In this document: piece by piece, positions 53,465-61,397 of the stretch | Numbering within the stretch: the first letter of the stretch is position 1 | Layout of the letters: each line of letters starts with the position of its first letter | NCBI GenBank assembly: GCA_023420415.1 | Contig: JAEZWF010000012.1 | Location: forward strand, 62,001 to 126,000 | DNA: 64,000 nt | From: Actinomycetes bacterium | GTDB lineage: Bacteria > Actinomycetota > Actinomycetes > Actinomycetales > Dermatophilaceae | Direction: 5' to 3' | The notes under the pieces: model-generated | What the model saw: the letters and a program-made list of their open reading frames with translations, nothing else | Databases searched by the model: none | What the model was told of the DNA's origin: nothing | Program-made: the position numbers and the translations under genes

Positions 53465-54253
53465 ATGCGCGAACCGCTCGGACGTGAGGCATTGCACGAG
53501 GCGTTGGTCACGCCCGGTTCGCCGTGGCGCAGCATCGACGTGCACGCCGAGCTGGGTTCGACCAACGCCGAGGTGGCCCGCATCGGTGAGCCGTGGCACG
53601 TCGTCGTCACCGACCACCAGGTGACGGGACGCGGTCGGCTCGGGCGCATCTGGCAGACGCCGGCCCGGACGTCGGTCACCGTCTCCGCGCTCGTGCCCGC
53701 TCCCGCCACCCCGGCGGCGGTCGGCTGGATGCCGCTCGTGACCGGCCTGGCCGTCCGCGACGCCATCGCCGAGACGACCGGTCTGGCGGCAAACCTCAAG
53801 TGGCCCAACGACGTCCAGCTCCCCGCGGACGACGACCGCAAGGTCTGCGGCATCCTGTGCGAGCTGCACCCGGCGGGCATCGTCGTCGGCATCGGGCTCA
53901 ACGTCGACCAGGACCGCGACGAGCTCCCCGTGCCGACGGCCACCTCGCTGCGGCTCGCCTCCGGCGCCCACGACCTCTCCCGCCAGGACATCACGGTGGC
54001 GCTGCTGCGAGCCCTCGCGCGCTGGCACGGCGCCCTCTCGGGAGGCGCCGTCGAACGCGCGGCCGCGCACGCGGCATACCGCTCCGCCTGCACCACCATC
54101 GGACGCGACGTCGACCTGCACGAGGCGGGGGGCACGGTGCGCCGGGTGCGCGCCACCGGCGTCGACGGGCAGGGGCGGCTCGTCGTCACCGGACAGACGG
54201 GTGAGTATGCCGTCGCCGCCGGCGACGTGGTCCACGTGCGCCCCGGCGCGTAG
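53465..54253 (+). CDS. birA: Biotin-[acetyl-CoA carboxylase] ligase
   Basis: 262 residues, group I ligase without a DNA-binding domain. ELGSTNAEV, VTDHQVTGRGRLGRIWQTP (biotinyl-AMP loop, GRGRxG), KWPNDVQL (catalytic Lys) and GIVVGIGLNVDQ. A C-terminal SH3-like domain ends at GEYAVAAGDVVHV. It biotinylates the EAMKMEQPI lysine of AccA3. It is divergent from accD5 through a shared promoter. Confidence 0.95.
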   Translation: MREPLGREALHEALVTPGSPWRSIDVHAELGSTNAEVARIGEPWHVVVTDHQVTGRGRLGRIWQTPARTSVTVSALVPAPATPAAVGWMPLVTGLAVRDAIAETTGLAANLKWPNDVQLPADDDRKVCGILCELHPAGIVVGIGLNVDQDRDELPVPTATSLRLASGAHDLSRQDITVALLRALARWHGALSGGAVERAAAHAAYRSACTTIGRDVDLHEAGGTVRRVRATGVDGQGRLVVTGQTGEYAVAAGDVVHVRPGA

Positions 54254-54254
54254 C

Positions 54255-54260
54255 TAGGGT
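54255..54260 (+). promoter_or_regulatory. -10 box TAGGGT, leaderless cyclase gene
   Basis: TAGGGT, 6 nt, then GTG 54267, in the 13-bp gap after birA. Confidence 0.5.
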
Positions 54261-54266
54261 TGAGAC

Positions 54267-55460
54267 GTGACCGACGGTGAGGCTGCTGGGCGGCACCGCA
54301 TCGTGCGTCCCGAGGATGCGGAGGCCCTGGGCCAGGACGACCTCGAGGCGCGGCTGCTCGGACGGCCCGCGTCGATGGCCCGCCGCGACGTCAGCCGTGG
54401 CGCCGAGGTGTCGCTGCTGTCGGCCCGCAAGTTCTGGCACGCGTTGGGGTTCCCGATCGTCGAGGACGACGACGCGATGTTCACCGAGGCCGACCTCATG
54501 GCGCTCAAGTCGGTGGCGCGGCTGGTGCGTGAGCAGGAGCTCGACGAGGAGACCGCGCTGGCGATGACCCGCGCGTTCGCCCGCACCACCGACCGGCTCG
54601 CCGTCTGGCAGACCCAGCTCATGGCCGAGGCGCTCGCCGAACCGAACACCGAGGCGGCTTTGGACGAGGCCGACGCCCGGGCCGCGCCGGACCTGCAGGC
54701 CGCCCGCGCCTCCGCGCTGAAGCTCGCCGACATGGTCGACGAGCTCGAGCCACTCCTCATCTACGCGTGGCGGCGTCATCTCACCGCCGCGATCTCGCGC
54801 ATGCTGGCCGACGCCGACCCGGACGCCTCGTCCGAGGGGGTCTGGCGCGTCGTCGGCTTCGCCGACCTCGTCAACTTCACCTCGCTCGTGCGCCGCATGA
54901 CCGAGCGTCAGCTGGCGGTGCTGGTGCAACGGTTCGAGGAGCTGGCGACCGACATCGTCACCGCGCACGGTGGCCGGGTCATCAAGACCGTGGGCGACGA
55001 GATCCTGTTCGTGCACATCGACCCCTCGCCCGCGGCCGCCATCGCGCTCGACCTCATCGACACGATGAAGGAGGACGAGGTGCTGCCGGACGTGCGTGTC
55101 GGCATGGCGTACGGGCCGGTGCTGTCGCGGCTCGGGGACGTCTTCGGCACCACCGTCAACCGTGCCAGCCGGCTCACCAGCGTCGCGCCTGCCGGCGAGG
55201 TGCTCGTCGACGACGCGCTCGCCACCGCGCTGGCCACGATGTCCGGCTTCGAGACCACGGCACTGCGCCGCCGCACTTTGCGCGGCATCGGGCCGGTGAC
55301 CCCCAGCGCGCTGCGCCGCGCGGCGGGTGGTCGCGCCCGCGACCACGACCTGCGCGACGACGACGCCCGAGACAGCGACCGGCGCGACGACGACCGGCGC
55401 GACTACGACGCCCGCGACGACGACGCCCGCGACCACGACACCAGGAAGGCCACCTCATGA
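54267..55460 (+). CDS. Class III adenylate cyclase with charged repeat tail
   Basis: 397 residues, soluble. The N-terminal helical region (about 25-180) has a MerR-like opening (SLLSARKFWHALGFPIV). The cyclase catalytic domain (about 190-350) has the first metal Asp in VGFADLVNFTSL, the second in GGRVIKTVGDEILFV, and the transition-state Asn/Arg in GTTVNRASRLTS. The adenine-specifying pair appears to be Lys (KTVGDE) and Asp/other, so cAMP is the likely product. The last 40 residues are Asp/Arg repeats (DDDARD-like) from a tandem DNA repeat. It overlaps the hydratase gene by 4 bp. Confidence 0.9.
   Translation: MTDGEAAGRHRIVRPEDAEALGQDDLEARLLGRPASMARRDVSRGAEVSLLSARKFWHALGFPIVEDDDAMFTEADLMALKSVARLVREQELDEETALAMTRAFARTTDRLAVWQTQLMAEALAEPNTEAALDEADARAAPDLQAARASALKLADMVDELEPLLIYAWRRHLTAAISRMLADADPDASSEGVWRVVGFADLVNFTSLVRRMTERQLAVLVQRFEELATDIVTAHGGRVIKTVGDEILFVHIDPSPAAAIALDLIDTMKEDEVLPDVRVGMAYGPVLSRLGDVFGTTVNRASRLTSVAPAGEVLVDDALATALATMSGFETTALRRRTLRGIGPVTPSALRRAAGGRARDHDLRDDDARDSDRRDDDRRDYDARDDDARDHDTRKATS
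55330..55445 (+). repeat. In-frame GACGACGCCCGC-type repeats at the cyclase 3' end
   Basis: Imperfect repeats of GAC/CGC codons coding for alternating Asp and Arg residues; unit near GACGACGCCCGCGAC. Probably expandable by slippage. Confidence 0.65.
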
Positions 55461-56266
55461 GCGAGACCGCACCACGGTCCGACCAGCTCGTCCGGATCGA
55501 GCGGCACGGCGAGGGGGGACACGTCGCCGAGCTGGTGCTCGACCGACCCGAGGCCATGAATGCCGTGTCGACGGCCATGGCGCATGCCTTGGGGCGAGCC
55601 GCCAAGGAGCTCGCCGACGACCCGACCGTGCGCGCGGTCGTCGTCAGCTCCACCCACCCCAAGGCGTTCTGCGTCGGGGCCGACCTCAAGGAGCGCAACT
55701 CCTTCACCGACGAGGAGCTGCGGGCGCAACGGCCACTGGCGCAGGCGGCATACCGAGGCGTCCTGGACCTGCCCGTCCCGGCGATCGCGGCCGTCGACGG
55801 GTACGCGCTCGGGGGCGGCTTCGAGATCGCACTGTCGTGCGACCTCGTCGTGTGCGGTGAGGGCGCGACCGTCGGTCTGCCCGAGGTGTCGGTGGGCGTC
55901 ATCCCCGGCGGTGGCGGCACCCAGCTGCTCACGCGGCGGGTTGGCTGGTCGCGTGCGGCACGGATGATCTTCACGGGGGAGCGGTTCGGCGCAGCGGACG
56001 CCGCAGCGCTGGGGGCCGTGGACGAGGTGGTGGCTGCGGGCGCGGCCCGGGAGCGCGCGCTCGAGCTGGCCGGCGTGATCGCAGCCAACTCGCCGGTCGG
56101 GGTGCGCAACGCCAAGGCCGCGATGCGCCAGGGGTTCGACACCGACCTTTCCGCCGGACTGCGGATCGAGGACGACCTGTGGGCGGCCACGGCGTTCTCC
56201 GCGGACCGGGCCGAGGGGGTGGCGGCGTTCAACGAGAAACGCCGACCGAACTGGCCCGGTCGCTAG
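55457..56266 (+). CDS. Enoyl-CoA hydratase/isomerase family protein
   Basis: 269 residues, crotonase fold. CoA-ester oxyanion sites: FCVGADLKER and AVDGYALGGGFEIALSCD. The catalytic-Glu region is GLPEVSVGVIPGGGGTQLL, giving the acid/base Glu of hydratases at the second position; the first catalytic Glu position is GGFE. Probably adds water to 2-enoyl-CoA in fatty-acid or amino-acid breakdown. ATG overlaps the cyclase stop, which links the two in one transcript. Confidence 0.9.
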   Translation: MSETAPRSDQLVRIERHGEGGHVAELVLDRPEAMNAVSTAMAHALGRAAKELADDPTVRAVVVSSTHPKAFCVGADLKERNSFTDEELRAQRPLAQAAYRGVLDLPVPAIAAVDGYALGGGFEIALSCDLVVCGEGATVGLPEVSVGVIPGGGGTQLLTRRVGWSRAARMIFTGERFGAADAAALGAVDEVVAAGAARERALELAGVIAANSPVGVRNAKAAMRQGFDTDLSAGLRIEDDLWAATAFSADRAEGVAAFNEKRRPNWPGR

Positions 56267-56283
56267 GGACGGCGCGAGTTGCC

Positions 56284-56289
56284 TACGAT
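56284..56289 (+). promoter_or_regulatory. -10 box TACGAT, leaderless response regulator
   Basis: TACGAT, 7 nt, then ATG 56297. Confidence 0.5.
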
Positions 56290-56296
56290 CACCCCC

Positions 56297-56971
56297 ATGA
56301 CCCGAGTGCTCCTTGCCGAGGACGACCCCGCGATCTCCGAGCCACTGGCGCGTGCGTTGCGTCGCGAGGGGTATGACGTCGACGTCCGCGCCGACGGCAA
56401 GGCCGCGCTGGAGGCGTCGGCGGAGAACCCCGACCTGGTCGTGCTGGACCTGGGGCTGCCGTACGTCGACGGGCTAGAGGTGTGCCGGCGGATCCGCGCC
56501 GAGGGCCGCACCGTGCCCGTGCTGATCCTCACCGCGCGGGCCGACGAGGTCGACACCGTGGTGGGCCTGGACGCCGGCGCCGACGACTACGTCACCAAGC
56601 CGTTCCGGCTGGCCGAGCTGCTGGCCCGCGTCCGGGCGCTGCTGCGGCGCAACCCGACCGATGCACCGGCCTCCAACGAGCTCGTGCGGATCGACCCCGA
56701 GGGTCGGCGCGCGTGGTTCAAGGACGAGGAGCTGCAGCTCACCGCCAAGGAGTTCGACCTGCTGCGGGTGCTCGTGCGCGAGCAGGGGAAGGTGGTGTCG
56801 CGTGAGCAGCTGATGCGCGAGATCTGGGAGACCGCGTGGTTCGGCTCCACCAAGACCCTCGACATGCACATCTCGGTGCTGCGGCGAAAGCTGGGCGACG
56901 ACGCGGGGCAGCCGCGGTACATCGCGACGGTCCGCGGCGTCGGCTTCCGGTTCGAGCGGGACGACGACTGA
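56297..56971 (+). CDS. OmpR-family response regulator
   Basis: 224 residues. Receiver domain with acidic pair D9-D10, phosphorylation site D51 (LVVLDLGLP), Thr/Ala switch TA at 79-80 and K101 (TKPF). C-terminal winged helix (about 125-220) with ELQLTAKEFDLLRVL and RYIATVRGVGFRF. It is paired with the histidine kinase 9 bp downstream. Target genes cannot be told; the kinase lacks a large sensor domain. Confidence 0.95.
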   Translation: MTRVLLAEDDPAISEPLARALRREGYDVDVRADGKAALEASAENPDLVVLDLGLPYVDGLEVCRRIRAEGRTVPVLILTARADEVDTVVGLDAGADDYVTKPFRLAELLARVRALLRRNPTDAPASNELVRIDPEGRRAWFKDEELQLTAKEFDLLRVLVREQGKVVSREQLMREIWETAWFGSTKTLDMHISVLRRKLGDDAGQPRYIATVRGVGFRFERDDD

Positions 56972-56980
56972 GCGCACCTG

Positions 56981-58015
56981 ATGCGCCAGCAACTGATCCG
57001 ATCCACGGCCCTGGCGGTCGGGCTCGCCATCCTCATCACGATGGCTCCGGTGGCGTTCGCGCTGTGGAACGCCGGCGCCGACGGTGACGGCATGGTGGCC
57101 CGGTGGCTCCAGGAGGGGACACCGGCCGCCACGTCGATGCGCCTCGGCCTGGTCGTGGTCGCCCTGGCGGTGCTGGCCATGGCCGGCGGCATCCTCGTGG
57201 CGTTGCGTCAGGCACACCACCTCACCGGACCGATGCGAGCGCTGGCCGAGCGGGCCGAGCGGCTCGGGGCTGGCGAGTCGCGCATCCAGCCGCTGCACTC
57301 CGGCATCGCCGAGCTGGACCAGGTGTCCGAGGTGCTGTCCCGCAGTGGTCAGCGGCTGACCAAGAGCCTGGCGTCGGAGCGTGACTTCGCCGCGGACGCC
57401 TCACACCAGCTGCGCACCCCGTTGACGGCCCTGCTGATGCGGCTCGAGGAGATCGCCGCCACCGACGACCTGGAGGTCGTGCAGGAGGAGGCCAACATCG
57501 CCATCGCACAGGTGGAGCGGCTCACCGGGGTCGTCGACGACCTGCTGTCCCGCAGCCGTCGGGGCAGCGACGAGGCCAAGGCCACTGTGTCGCTCGACTC
57601 GGTCATCGCGGCCCTGCAGCGCGAGTGGCAGCCGGCCTTCGAGCAGGCGCGGCGGTCGGTGCGTGTGCACGGTGAGCGGGGCCTGGTCGTGCAGGCCAAG
57701 CCGGTCGACCTGTCGCAGGTGCTCTCGACGCTGCTCGAGAACGCCCTCGCCCACGGTCGCGGCACGGTCGACGTGCACGCCCGCCGCTCGGGCCCGTCGG
57801 TCGTCGTCGAGGTCAGCGACCAGGGCGAAGGCGTGCCCGCGACGATCGCGCCGCACATCTTCGAGCGTTCGGTGACCACGACGGGCACCGGGCTGGGGCT
57901 GGCGCTGGCGCGTGACCTGGCCGAGTCCAACGGTGGACGGCTCGAGCTGATCCAGGCCCAGCCCGCGATCTTCGCGCTGTTCCTCAGCGAGTCCGAGGGC
58001 GTGATCCTGGGTTGA
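56981..58015 (+). CDS. Sensor histidine kinase
   Basis: 344 residues. Two membrane helices (about 8-28 and 54-74) with a short outer loop of about 25 residues between them, then a HAMP-like segment, HisKA dimer domain with phospho-acceptor H142 (DASHQLRTPL) and an ATPase domain with N-box LENALAHG, G1 box SDQGEGVP and G2 GTGLGLAL. The small outer loop suggests sensing in or at the membrane. Works with the upstream regulator. Confidence 0.94.
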   Translation: MRQQLIRSTALAVGLAILITMAPVAFALWNAGADGDGMVARWLQEGTPAATSMRLGLVVVALAVLAMAGGILVALRQAHHLTGPMRALAERAERLGAGESRIQPLHSGIAELDQVSEVLSRSGQRLTKSLASERDFAADASHQLRTPLTALLMRLEEIAATDDLEVVQEEANIAIAQVERLTGVVDDLLSRSRRGSDEAKATVSLDSVIAALQREWQPAFEQARRSVRVHGERGLVVQAKPVDLSQVLSTLLENALAHGRGTVDVHARRSGPSVVVEVSDQGEGVPATIAPHIFERSVTTTGTGLGLALARDLAESNGGRLELIQAQPAIFALFLSESEGVILG

Positions 58016-58029
58016 CGGGAGTCCCGTCA
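58013..58029. terminator. Short dyad covering both convergent stop codons
   Basis: TGACGGGA (58013-58020) and TCCCGTCA (58022-58029) form an 8-bp palindrome around one base; it contains the TGA of the kinase and the TGA (minus) of the GtrA gene. Confidence 0.4.
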
Positions 58030-58509
58030 GTGCTGGTCGGACAGTGGTGAGGTGTCCTCGAGGGGTTCGCGGCTGAAGACGACGGTGCGGTAGGCCCAGA
58101 AGCGGAACAGCGTCCCCAGTCCGATGCCCACGATGTTGGCGATGTTGTCGGCGGTGAGGCTGCGCAGGTCGAGCACGTAGTGCGAGAACGCGATGACCCC
58201 GACCCCGATGAGCAGGGCGACGCCGTTCGTGACGAAGAAGAGCAGCGCCTCGTGGTGGACGGGTCGGTTGCGTCGTCGACGGAAGGTCCACATCCGGTTG
58301 CCGATCCAGGCCACCAGGGTGGCGACGGTCGCGGAGATGACCTTGGCGGTGCTGGGCTTGTCCTCCAGGGCCGTGTGCCGCAGCAGGTTGAACAACCCCA
58401 CGTCCACGACGAACGCCACACCTCCGACGACGCCGAACTTGATCATCTCTCGGTAGAGGACGCCGACCGTCCCACGCAGGCGGTCGAGCAGCGAAGGGGC
58501 AGCGGGCAC
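58027..58509 (-). CDS. GtrA-family membrane protein
   Basis: 160 residues, four membrane helices. IKFGVVGGVAFVVDVGLFNLL and the helix-3 to helix-4 region with NIVGIGLGTLFRFWAYRTVVF are the family marks, as is VAWIGNRMWTF. GtrA proteins are thought to move or help flip lipid-linked sugars for cell-wall glycans. M. tuberculosis has a GtrA-like gene (Rv3277) beside purK as here. The GTG start lies 6 nt after TAGGCT. Confidence 0.9.
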   Translation of the reverse strand: MPAAPSLLDRLRGTVGVLYREMIKFGVVGGVAFVVDVGLFNLLRHTALEDKPSTAKVISATVATLVAWIGNRMWTFRRRRNRPVHHEALLFFVTNGVALLIGVGVIAFSHYVLDLRSLTADNIANIVGIGLGTLFRFWAYRTVVFSREPLEDTSPLSDQH

Positions 58510-58515
58510 CGAGCG

Positions 58516-58521
58516 AGCCTA
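58516..58521 (-). promoter_or_regulatory. -10 box TAGGCT, leaderless GtrA gene
   Basis: TAGGCT on the minus strand, 6 nt before GTG 58509. Confidence 0.55.
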
Positions 58522-59113
58522 TCCGTGCGGCTCGCGCTCCACGCGCCGACCGCCCCGGTATGCCGCGTCGGCGCCCGGGACGGCGGTGTTGCCCTGGCCC
58601 GGGCGCTGGACTCGACGGGCAACGACTGACCCGGCTGCCGGGGTGGGGACTGGGGGCTGCGGGGTGCTGGGTCACTGCTCCGCGTCGCGGGCCACTGGGA
58701 AGGGGGGGGGCGGGGTGTGCGGGGTGCTGGGTCACTGCTCCGCTGGGCGCAACACCCTGTGGTTCGCGTCCGTCCACTGCCGTGGTGCGTCGGAGGCCTC
58801 GGCGGCGTCGTTGGCGTCGATGGGGGTGGCCCGCTGAGCGGAGCAGTGACCCACTGCCGAGCGCACCCCCTTTTGCCGGAGGTGTTGCGTCCAGTGCAGC
58901 AGTGACTCAGTACTCGGGCGACTTCAGGGGTGCCGCGCCTGGGTTGAGCACGGCCAGTCGGTGCGTCGGCCAGCCAGCGGATCACGGCGACGTCGGCCAG
59001 CTGCGAGCAAGAAGGGCGGTGGCAGAGGGCTGGGTGATGTAAGTGGTGTCGGAGGAGCCGACCGGGGGAGGGCTGGGAGGCCGGGCGGGGACGGGCGCCT
59101 GGGGCGAGGCCGG
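58522..59113. other. 592-bp gene-free divergent region with repeats, G-runs and hairpins
   Basis: No coding region could be supported. It holds: a GGTATGCCG motif (58557); a GCGCCCGGG/CCCGGGCGC dyad (58571-58579 and 58598-58606); a G-quadruplex-type run of four G-tracts (58641-58664); two direct copies of a 25-bp segment (58659-58683 and 58719-58743) containing TGGGTCACTGCTCCGC; an inverted copy of its core (58838-58853); and a run of nine G (58702-58710). It separates GtrA from purK. Confidence 0.75.
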
Positions 59114-59119
59114 TATCGT
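59114..59119 (+). promoter_or_regulatory. -10 box TATCGT, leaderless purK
   Basis: TATCGT, 6 nt, then GTG 59126. Confidence 0.55.
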
Positions 59120-59125
59120 CGCGGC

Positions 59126-60334
59126 GTGACTTCGCCGCAGCGTGCCCCGGGTGGGTTTCCCGTCGTCGGGATCATCGGTGGCGGGCAGCTCGCCCGCATG
59201 TGCGCGGCCCCGGCGGCCGAGCTCGCGATCACGTTGTCGGTCCTCGCCGAGGCCCCCGACGCGTCCGCGGCCCAGGTGATCCCGTCGGCCCCGGTCGGTG
59301 ACTACACCGACATCGAGACGGTGCGGGCTTGGGCGCGCGAGTGCGACGTCGTGACGTTCGACCACGAGCACGTGCCGGCCGACGTCCTCGCCGCGCTCGC
59401 CGCCGACGGCGTCCGCCTGCACCCGAGCCCAGACGCCCTGCACTACGCCCAGGACAAGCTCGCGATGCGCCGACGCATGACCGACATCGGCGTCGCCTGC
59501 CCGGCGTGGGCGCCCGCGCGGACCGCCGCCGACGTCGAGGCGTTCGGCGCCGCTCACGGCTGGCCGGTCATCGCCAAGACGCCGCGGGGCGGCTACGACG
59601 GCAAGGGAGTTCGCGTCGTGAGCGGCCCCGACGACGTCACCGACTGGCTCGACCTCGCTGCCGAGCAGGAAGGCACCACCGGTCCGCTCGCTGAGGGCAT
59701 CCTGCTCGAGGAGAAGGTCGACTTCGTCCGCGAGCTCGCCGTCCTCATCGCGCGCAGCCCCATGGGCCAGGCTGCCGCGTGGCCGGTCGTCGAGACCGTG
59801 CAGACCGACGGCATCTGCACCGAGGTGCTCGCGCCCGCGCCCGGGCTCGACCCGGACCTCGCCGCCACCGCCACCGAGGCTGGGCTGCGCATCGCCGAAT
59901 CCCTCTCAGTGACAGGCGTTTTCGCGGTCGAGATGTTCGAGGTGACCGACCCGAAGACGGGCGCCCCGGCATACGTCGTCAACGAGCTCGCGATGCGTCC
60001 GCACAACTCCGGCCACTGGTCGATGGACGGCGCGGTGACCGGCCAGTTCGAGCAGCACCTGCGAGCCGTCCTCGACCTGCCACTCGGCGCACCCACCCCG
60101 CGCGCGCCGTTCACGGTGATGGCCAACGTCCTCGGCGGCGACCACCCGGAGCTCTACCCGGCATACCGTCACGTCATGGCGCGCGACCCGGAGCTGAAGG
60201 TGCACCTCTATGGCAAGGGCGTGCGGCCGGGACGCAAGATCGGTCACGTCAACCTCTCCGGCGCCGACCTCGCCGACCTGCGCGAGCGCGCCGGGCACGC
60301 CGCCGACTACCTCACGGGAGTGATCACCGAATGA
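59126..60334 (+). CDS. purK: N5-carboxyaminoimidazole ribonucleotide synthase
   Basis: 402 residues, ATP-grasp enzyme of purine synthesis; makes N5-CAIR from AIR, ATP and bicarbonate. VGIIGGGQLARM (start of the pre-ATP-grasp domain), TFDHEHVP, GYDGKGVRVV (ATP loop), ILLEEKVDFVRELAVLIARS and EMFEVTD...VNELAMRPHNSGHWS are all in place. GTG 59126 is supported by the leaderless promoter and by family length. The stop overlaps the purE start (ATGA). Confidence 0.96.
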   Translation: MTSPQRAPGGFPVVGIIGGGQLARMCAAPAAELAITLSVLAEAPDASAAQVIPSAPVGDYTDIETVRAWARECDVVTFDHEHVPADVLAALAADGVRLHPSPDALHYAQDKLAMRRRMTDIGVACPAWAPARTAADVEAFGAAHGWPVIAKTPRGGYDGKGVRVVSGPDDVTDWLDLAAEQEGTTGPLAEGILLEEKVDFVRELAVLIARSPMGQAAAWPVVETVQTDGICTEVLAPAPGLDPDLAATATEAGLRIAESLSVTGVFAVEMFEVTDPKTGAPAYVVNELAMRPHNSGHWSMDGAVTGQFEQHLRAVLDLPLGAPTPRAPFTVMANVLGGDHPELYPAYRHVMARDPELKVHLYGKGVRPGRKIGHVNLSGADLADLRERAGHAADYLTGVITE

Positions 60335-60858
60335 GCGACCAGACCCCGCAGCAGCCCCTCGTCGGCCTTGTCATGGGCAGCGACAGCGACTGGCCGGTGA
60401 TGGAGGCGGCGGCGCAGGCGCTCGAGGAGTTCGACGTGCCGTTCGAGGCCGATGTCGTGTCGGCGCACCGTATGCCGGACGAGATGATCGCCTACGGGCG
60501 CAACGCCGCCGGCCGCGGGCTGCGCGTCATCATCGCCGGTGCCGGGGGTGCCGCCCACCTGCCCGGCATGCTGGCGTCGGTGACGCCGCTGCCGGTCATC
60601 GGGGTGCCGGTGCCGCTGGCCCACCTCGACGGGATGGACTCGCTGCTGTCGATCGTGCAGATGCCGGCCGGGGTGCCGGTGGCGACCGTCTCGGTCGGCG
60701 GGGCGCGCAACGCGGGCCTGCTGGCGGCGCGCATTCTCGGCGCCGGCGAGGGCGAGTATGCCGCGGGGTTGCGTGAGCAGATGCTCGCCTTCCAGGGCGA
60801 CCTGCGCGACCAGGCGCACGCCAAGGGCGCGGCGCTGCGGGCCCGTCGTCAGGGCTGA
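60331..60858 (+). CDS. purE: N5-CAIR mutase
   Basis: 175 residues, class I PurE; moves the carboxyl of N5-CAIR to give CAIR. VMGSDSDWPVM, VVSAHRMPDEM (active-site His), AGAGGAAHLPGM and PVPLAHLDGMDSLLSIVQMPAGVPVATV are the family marks. Coupled to purK by a 4-bp overlap. Confidence 0.96.
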   Translation: MSDQTPQQPLVGLVMGSDSDWPVMEAAAQALEEFDVPFEADVVSAHRMPDEMIAYGRNAAGRGLRVIIAGAGGAAHLPGMLASVTPLPVIGVPVPLAHLDGMDSLLSIVQMPAGVPVATVSVGGARNAGLLAARILGAGEGEYAAGLREQMLAFQGDLRDQAHAKGAALRARRQG

Positions 60859-60875
60859 CGCTCAGCGCTGACCCG

Positions 60876-61331
60876 TCAGCGGGCCATGCCGGCGGACCGG
60901 ACGCCGCGCCACTCGATGCGGGGGCAGGTGTCCATGACGACGTCGAGGCCGGCCTCGCGGGCCCGCTTGGCGGCGGCGTCGTCGACGACGCCGAGCTGCA
61001 GCCACACGGCGTCGATCCGGAGGCGGTCCTTGTTGGCGATCGCCTCGTCGACGACGGCGCCGACCTGGTCGGAGTTGACGAAGCAGTCGACGACCTTGAT
61101 GTCGGTGCCGTCCGGGATGTCCGACAGTGAGGCGTAACCCTGCTCGCCGTGCACGGTCTCGGCCTTGGGGTGCACGGGAATGATGCCCTTGCCGAGCTCG
61201 ATCTTGAGCCAGCGGGACACGTCGTAGGCCGCGCGGTCGCGGTTGGTGGACAGGCCGACGACCACCCAGATGCCGGGGTCGACGAGCAGCTCGCGGATGA
61301 GCTCGGGGTCGTTCTGGTGCTTCAACGTCAT
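60876..61331 (-). CDS. CoA-binding-domain protein (YccU type)
   Basis: 151 residues. Single Rossmann-type CoA-binding domain: IWVVVGLSTNRDRAAYDVSRWLKIELGKGIIPVHPKAE and SLSDIPDGTDIKVVDCFVNSDQVGAVVDEAI, ending in AREAGLDVVMDTCPRIEW. These small proteins bind CoA or its thioesters; precise role unknown. It is convergent with purE (17-bp gap) and divergent from the LLM oxidoreductase. Confidence 0.9.
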   Translation of the reverse strand: MTLKHQNDPELIRELLVDPGIWVVVGLSTNRDRAAYDVSRWLKIELGKGIIPVHPKAETVHGEQGYASLSDIPDGTDIKVVDCFVNSDQVGAVVDEAIANKDRLRIDAVWLQLGVVDDAAAKRAREAGLDVVMDTCPRIEWRGVRSAGMAR

Positions 61332-61384
61332 AAAGGCAGCATCACACGTCTGCGGCCAGCCGGACAGGTTCGCCCCGGAGCAAC

Positions 61385-61390
61385 TAGGTT
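61385..61390 (+). promoter_or_regulatory. -10 box TAGGTT, leaderless LLM oxidoreductase
   Basis: TAGGTT, 7 nt, then ATG 61398. Confidence 0.5.
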
Positions 61391-61397
61391 CGTGTCC

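Noticed and set aside
58560..59042. 160-codon open frame in the purK upstream gap
   Set aside because: Composition is Gly/Arg-rich, there is no ribosome site, and it crosses the G-runs and repeats.
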